DNA of 64,000 nucleotides, taken from Poriferisodalis sp965116715 (lineage in GTDB: Bacteria > Actinomycetota > Acidimicrobiia > Acidimicrobiales > Poriferisodalaceae). How positions within the stretch are numbered: position 1 is the first letter of the stretch; every line of letters starts with the position of its first letter. The translations under genes were made by a program, and so were the position numbers. A model generated the notes under the pieces. That model made no database searches. It was not told the DNA's origin and was given only the letters and a program-made list of their open reading frames with translations. The DNA lies in the NCBI GenBank assembly GCA_965116715.1, contig OZ220724.1, forward strand, positions 3,410,001-3,474,000, in the 5' to 3' direction. Shown in pieces: positions 59,975-64,000 of the stretch.

Positions 59975-62032
59975 GTGGTTCACAGAAAACTGAGTGCGAT
60001 TGCTGCGGCGTCGATTGCAGCTGTTCTGTCGCTGGCTCCCGCTGTGGGTGTGTCTGCACAAGTCGACGAGACTGATCTCGCAGCTGTGGACGTTGTGCGC
60101 TACGGCGGCCCGGACCGCTACGCGACATCGTTGCAGGTCGCCGAGGCCGTAGCCGCCGACGCCGGCGGCAGCCTGGATTGGGTCGTCATGGTGTCGGGCT
60201 TGAGCTGGCACGAAGCCGTCGTTGCCGCCTCTGTTGCAGGCAGTCTCGACGCGCCGGTTCTTATGACGCCGCCCCACGAGGTGCGAGACGACGCGATGGC
60301 ATTCCTCGGCGACGCTGGAGTGTCGCGTGTCCTGCTGGTGAGCACTGACACCGAGTCGCGGCGCTCGATCGATACCGCCGTCGACGATCAGCTGCGCAGC
60401 GCTGGTCTGGTCGTTGAGCGGGTGGGCGACGCCGATGAGTACCGGACGGGTGTAGCTGTGGCGGAACGTCTCGGTACCGCGGGCGATCTGGCCACATTCG
60501 GCAAGACGGTGATCATCGCAAGCGGCGAGGTCTTTGCCGACGCGTTGGTCGCGGGACCGCTGTCGGCGTGGGCAGGCCTTCCGGTGCTGTTGACCCCGCA
60601 GGCCGCATTGCACGATGAGGTTGCCGAGTACCTGCGGAGTGCGGGAATCGAGCGGGTTGTGATGATGGGCGGGACGGCAGCGCTGTCCGACGATGTGGAG
60701 AATGCCATCGATGCGCTGGACATTGCGATCGATCGCATGGCCGGAACGACCCGGTTTGAGACTGCCACCAAGACTGCTGACTACGCGGCCAAGCATGCGG
60801 GTATGGACTGCTTCGCTGGCGCGAAGGCAGGCTTGGCTCGCGCTCGGGTGCCGTTCGATTCGTTCAGCGCCGCGCCCCTGCTGGCTGGCAAGTGCGCCGC
60901 CTTGGTGCTCACCGAACCGAAGAACGTGCCCGAGAGCACGGCTGAGTATCTCGATGGTGTGCGTCGTGCCGCGGGCACCGACACTGTTGAGCTGCTGGTC
61001 TTCGGCGGCGATGCAGCCGTGTCGGAGGCTTCAATCAGTGCTTACTTGGAGGAAGGCGACGAGCCGGAGACTGAGCAGGCATCCGTCGGACGGTGCGGTG
61101 GCACCAGCGACGATGCGGTGATGCGTCTCCTCCCGAACGAGAGTGCAGCGCGGGAAGCCGACTGGTCGCCCGACTGCCGGCACATCGCCTTCATTAACTT
61201 GAGCAGATTGTGGATCATGGACCGCGACGGCGGGAATTCACGTCCGGTCGAACAGGTTCGACACTTGTCGGCCAACGAACCGGCATGGTCACCTGACGGC
61301 AAGAAAATTGCATTCGCCGTCTACAGTCGAGCAGGTTCATATGCCTCACAGCGAAGTCACATCTACGTCGTAAACACTGACGGCACGAACGCTCTCAAGC
61401 TCACGACGGGAACGGTGGAGGATCGCCATCCCACCTGGTCGCCCGACGGAAGCCAGATCGCCTTTCATCGGAACACGTGGCAAGACCGAACGGTTTCGCC
61501 GCCGATCGGCGAGAAGCGCTTCATTGTCGTCGTTGGATCCGACGGCTCAAATCCCCGCGAGGTTGGATCGAAAGAGTTCTGGAACACGGCACCTTCTTGG
61601 TCGCCCGATGGGAGCAAGTTCGCGTTGCTGAGCCAGGGCGGACTCGTCTCGACTATGAACGTCGACGGGACTGGCTTGAAGTCGTACTGGCCGATCGCGT
61701 GGAACCCGAACCATGAGGTGGTGCGGATCCGAGGTGCCGAGTCCTTCAGCAAGCTGTCGTGGTCTCCAGACGGCACGAGAATCGCATTCGCTTGGGAGCC
61801 ATTTTGGTCCCCTGACCAAGGCCCGGGTCCAGCAAGCGGGACTGTTGATATCGCTGTGCTTGATATAGCTGCGAGTACGTTGACCGCGATCACGTCGATG
61901 GACGGTGACGAGGTCAATCCCGACTGGTCGCCTGACGGTCAGCGGATTCTGTTCAACACGGAAACACACCAAGGCGCCACGACCCATCTGTATGTCGTCG
62001 GTGCAGGCGAGTTCGCCACCGGCACCGGCTGA
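59975..62032 (+). CDS. Secreted cell-wall-binding repeat 2 / TolB-like propeller protein
   Basis: 685 aa. Signal peptide about 1-29 (IAAASIAAVLSLAPAVGVSA). Three cell-wall-binding repeat 2 units follow (about 38-350), seen as VVRYGGPDRYATSLQVAEAVA, VIIASGEVFADALVAGPLSAW with VVMMGGTAALSDDV, and LVFGGDAAVSEA. The C-terminal half has six PD40 units of the form WSPDGxxIAF (WSPDGKKIAF, WSPDGSQIAF, WSPDGSKFAL, WSPDGTRIAF and others), a six-bladed propeller. Surface-bound; ligand unknown. The broken gene at 6007 shares its first motif. Confidence 0.85.
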   Translation: MVHRKLSAIAAASIAAVLSLAPAVGVSAQVDETDLAAVDVVRYGGPDRYATSLQVAEAVAADAGGSLDWVVMVSGLSWHEAVVAASVAGSLDAPVLMTPPHEVRDDAMAFLGDAGVSRVLLVSTDTESRRSIDTAVDDQLRSAGLVVERVGDADEYRTGVAVAERLGTAGDLATFGKTVIIASGEVFADALVAGPLSAWAGLPVLLTPQAALHDEVAEYLRSAGIERVVMMGGTAALSDDVENAIDALDIAIDRMAGTTRFETATKTADYAAKHAGMDCFAGAKAGLARARVPFDSFSAAPLLAGKCAALVLTEPKNVPESTAEYLDGVRRAAGTDTVELLVFGGDAAVSEASISAYLEEGDEPETEQASVGRCGGTSDDAVMRLLPNESAAREADWSPDCRHIAFINLSRLWIMDRDGGNSRPVEQVRHLSANEPAWSPDGKKIAFAVYSRAGSYASQRSHIYVVNTDGTNALKLTTGTVEDRHPTWSPDGSQIAFHRNTWQDRTVSPPIGEKRFIVVVGSDGSNPREVGSKEFWNTAPSWSPDGSKFALLSQGGLVSTMNVDGTGLKSYWPIAWNPNHEVVRIRGAESFSKLSWSPDGTRIAFAWEPFWSPDQGPGPASGTVDIAVLDIAASTLTAITSMDGDEVNPDWSPDGQRILFNTETHQGATTHLYVVGAGEFATGTG

Positions 62033-62095
62033 CGGCACGACGGTGGCGTGGATCCCTGTTGTTGGGCTCGGGTTGTGGGAGTCAGGCGGCGCTGA

Positions 62096-63325
62096 TCAGA
62101 CGAGGACGGCGAGGGGGACGGCGGCGATGCGGTCGTCGAGTCGGTAGGCGGTGTCGCCGGGGTGCACGATGAGCCCGGCGCGGAAGCTCGTGCCGAGTCG
62201 TTCTTTGAGCGTCGTGAGGTGGCGTGCGTCGGCGGGGGTGACGGTGCGTGACAGTTTGGCCTCGAGTGCCAGCACGTCGCCGCCGGGGAGGTCGGCGATG
62301 AGGTCGATCTCGTGGTCGCCGCCGGCGGTGCGCAGGTGGCTGAAGCGCCAGCCGAGCCCGAGCGCGTCGGCGGCGGCGCGGACCTGGCACACGACGGCGC
62401 TCTCGAAGAGCTGCCCGGCGCGGCCGGGTCGCTGCGCGAGCGTGGGCGCGGTGTCGTGGTGGTCGGCGGCTGCGAGGGCCGGGTCGATGAGGTGTCGCTT
62501 GGGGCGGCGTGTCAGGCGCTTGAGGCGGTTGTGGGACCAGCCCGGCAGCTCTTCGATCAGGCCGAGCCGCGTCAGCAGGTCGTGATAGGTCTCGCCGGTG
62601 GCCTTGGCCACTCCGGCTGCGTTGTGGATGGCGGCGTGGTCGGCGGTGGTGGCGACCGTGGCGCTGTAGGCGCGCACGTAGTTGCGCAGCTTGGTGACGT
62701 CGCGTTGTGCGGGTGCGATCTCTGCGAGGTCGCGGGCGACGGCGAGGTCGAGATAGGCCCTCAACGCCTCGTGGTGGTCGGCGGGGTCCATCCCCAGGTA
62801 GCCGGGCAGGCCTGAGAGGGCGACTGCATCGGTCTGCTCAGACGGCGTCAGCGGGGATCGGATTCCCCTCAGGGCATCGATGCCGAACTCGCCCAGCTCC
62901 GCGAGGTTCGCCGCCGGCGCTTCTCCCCGGCGCTCGCACAGCGTCATGGGCCGAAGGCGGACCGGCAGGATGCGGCCGGCGCCAGTGTGCACATCGGTGG
63001 TGAGCGCGGCCCGCGATGACCCGCTCAGGATGAACCGTCCCGGCGCCCGGTGATCGTCGATGGAGCGGCGCACCGCGTCCCACACGGCCGGTGCGCGCTG
63101 CCATTCGTCGATGAGCACCGGCGACGCCAGCGCGCCGAACGCGGCCTCGGGGTCTGCAGTCACCCTTGCGGCGACCGACGGGTCGTCGAGCCGCAGCGTT
63201 GAAGTGGCGAGACGCTGCGCGCTGGAGGTCTTGCCGACACCCCGGATGCCCTCGACCAAGCACGCCGGATGGACCGTCGACAAGTGAGCGAGACGCTCGT
63301 CAAGATGGCGCCGCAGATAGGTCAC
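62096..63325 (-). CDS. AAA ATPase with DUF4143 domain
   Basis: 409 aa from GTG 63325, chosen by a -10 box 7 bases upstream. Walker A is GIRGVGKTS, Walker B ASPVLIDEWQR, sensor LSGSSRAAL. The C-terminal nuclease-like motif is GGDHEIDLIADLPGGDVLALEAK, retaining the E/D...ExK residues that the copy at 10971 lacks in its final position (IQVC). So the two belong to different subgroups. Role unknown; it separates rel from hisS. Confidence 0.85.
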   Translation of the reverse strand: MTYLRRHLDERLAHLSTVHPACLVEGIRGVGKTSSAQRLATSTLRLDDPSVAARVTADPEAAFGALASPVLIDEWQRAPAVWDAVRRSIDDHRAPGRFILSGSSRAALTTDVHTGAGRILPVRLRPMTLCERRGEAPAANLAELGEFGIDALRGIRSPLTPSEQTDAVALSGLPGYLGMDPADHHEALRAYLDLAVARDLAEIAPAQRDVTKLRNYVRAYSATVATTADHAAIHNAAGVAKATGETYHDLLTRLGLIEELPGWSHNRLKRLTRRPKRHLIDPALAAADHHDTAPTLAQRPGRAGQLFESAVVCQVRAAADALGLGWRFSHLRTAGGDHEIDLIADLPGGDVLALEAKLSRTVTPADARHLTTLKERLGTSFRAGLIVHPGDTAYRLDDRIAAVPLAVLV

Positions 63326-63332
63326 GCACAAA

Positions 63333-63366
63333 AGACTAATCAACTATCCACAATGTGGCTAATCAA
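63333..63366 (-). promoter_or_regulatory. -10 box and direct repeats upstream of the DUF4143 ATPase gene
   Basis: TAGTCT (63338-63333, minus) lies 7 bases before the GTG. CTAATCAA occurs at 63336-63343 and 63359-63366, about two helical turns apart, around a short CCACAATGTGG palindrome. Probably an autoregulatory site. Confidence 0.45.
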
Positions 63367-63476
63367 TTGTCCTCACATCGCATCGTGGATTGATGCGCCG
63401 AATGCGTCTGCTGAGGGCTCGACGAACTGGCGGGCGCTTACCAGCGACCCGGCTGGGACTGGCGACGGTCGGGCCG

Positions 63477-63482
63477 TAGCCT
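63477..63482 (+). promoter_or_regulatory. -10 box of hisS
   Basis: TAGCCT ends 9 bases before the ATG at 63492. Confidence 0.4.
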
Positions 63483-63491
63483 GCGCTGGTC

Positions 63492-64000
63492 ATGACCGGT
63501 ATGTCTTCTGAGCCTGCGCGCGCCGCCGACAGCAGCGGCACCGACGCCCCGAAGACCTTTCGGACGCCCATCGGCACACACGACCTGGCACCGCCCGAAT
63601 CGGGCCGCTGGGTCGCGCTGCTGGGCACGTTCATCGCAGCCGCCGACCGTGCCGGCTTCGGCTACCTGCAGACGCCGATCTTCGAGGACATCGGCGTGTT
63701 CGCCCGCATCGGCGAGGGCACCGACGTGGTCGGCAAGGAGATGTACGAGTTCTTCGACCGCAGCGATCGCCACTTGGCGCTGCGCCCCGAATGCACGGCG
63801 TCGGTGTGCCGCGCCTTCGCGCAGCACCGCCCCACCACGCCGTGGAAGGTCTGGTACCAGGGGCCGTTCTTCCGCTACGAGGCGCCGCAGGCGGGCCGCT
63901 ACCGGCAGTTCCACCAGATCGGCGCCGAGACCTTGGGCACCGACGACCCCGACGCCGACGTCGAGATCATCGCCCTGGCCGCCGAATTCTTCGACGCGCT
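63492..64000 (+). CDS. hisS: Histidyl-tRNA synthetase, 5' part
   Basis: The first 169 codons; the gene continues beyond the window. After a 20-residue polar lead comes RTPIGTHDLAPPESGRW, the class II start of HisRS. Motif 1 region FGYLQTPIFEDIGVFARIG and motif 2 YQGPFFRYEAPQAGRYRQFH are clear. It attaches histidine to tRNA-His. Confidence 0.93.
   Translation, partial: MTGMSSEPARAADSSGTDAPKTFRTPIGTHDLAPPESGRWVALLGTFIAAADRAGFGYLQTPIFEDIGVFARIGEGTDVVGKEMYEFFDRSDRHLALRPECTASVCRAFAQHRPTTPWKVWYQGPFFRYEAPQAGRYRQFHQIGAETLGTDDPDADVEIIALAAEFFDA

Overview
The window is GC-rich chromosomal DNA of an actinobacterium, most likely class Acidimicrobiia (inference). Marker genes support the phylum: mshC (mycothiol), an F420-dependent NADP oxidoreductase, a pgsA-like/acyltransferase/pimA cluster for phosphatidylinositol mannosides, an InhA-like FabI, a long bifunctional Rel, and several secreted proteins with cell-wall-binding repeat 2. 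A class I (archaeal-type) lysyl-tRNA synthetase is present. About fifteen genes show a TANNNT box 6 to 9 bases upstream of the start codon and no Shine-Dalgarno sequence, as expected for leaderless transcripts; this pattern was used to choose several starts.

Layout. 0-2.9 kb: a partial membrane protein, metX and a DEAD-box RNA helicase on the minus strand. 2.9-3.15 kb: tRNA-Cys(GCA) and tRNA-Val(GAC). 3.15-9.6 kb: a decayed accessory region with a secreted-protein gene split by an IS5-family element, a cell-wall-binding/RCC1-like pseudogene with an IS630-family element inserted in its stop codon, a truncated LRR/cell-wall-binding protein gene and an IS481/IS3-like remnant. 9.6-13.3 kb: Fic protein, DUF4143 ATPase and a TacA/TacT pair whose toxin has an in-frame amber codon, each with its own repeated operator-like sequence.

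13.3-28 kb: metabolism (CoA transferase, phosphofructokinase, TPP-riboswitch-controlled thiBP without thiQ, acetoacetyl-CoA synthetase, DinB-like protein, coaE, thioesterases, HAD phosphatase, acyl-CoA dehydrogenase). 28-34.3 kb: a minus-strand operon with a heterodimeric ABC exporter. 34.3-47.7 kb: two CNNM/CorC-like proteins, lysS, fabI/npdG (divergent), mshC, the PIM lipid cluster, a peptidase-dead M48 homologue and pdxST. 47.7-56.5 kb: yebC-ruvCAB-queA-tgt-yajC-secDF. 56.5-64 kb: a Phd-type toxin-antitoxin pair, rel, a large secreted cell-wall-binding/beta-propeller protein, a second DUF4143 ATPase and the start of hisS.

I found no CRISPR array, rRNA, prophage or clearly new multi-gene system. 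The most notable signals are the IS-split secreted gene that is exactly restored by removing the IS, three frameshifts in C runs, a Tgt without its zinc cysteines, a 148-nt helix-forming element between lysS and fabI, and the modular cell-wall-binding protein family.
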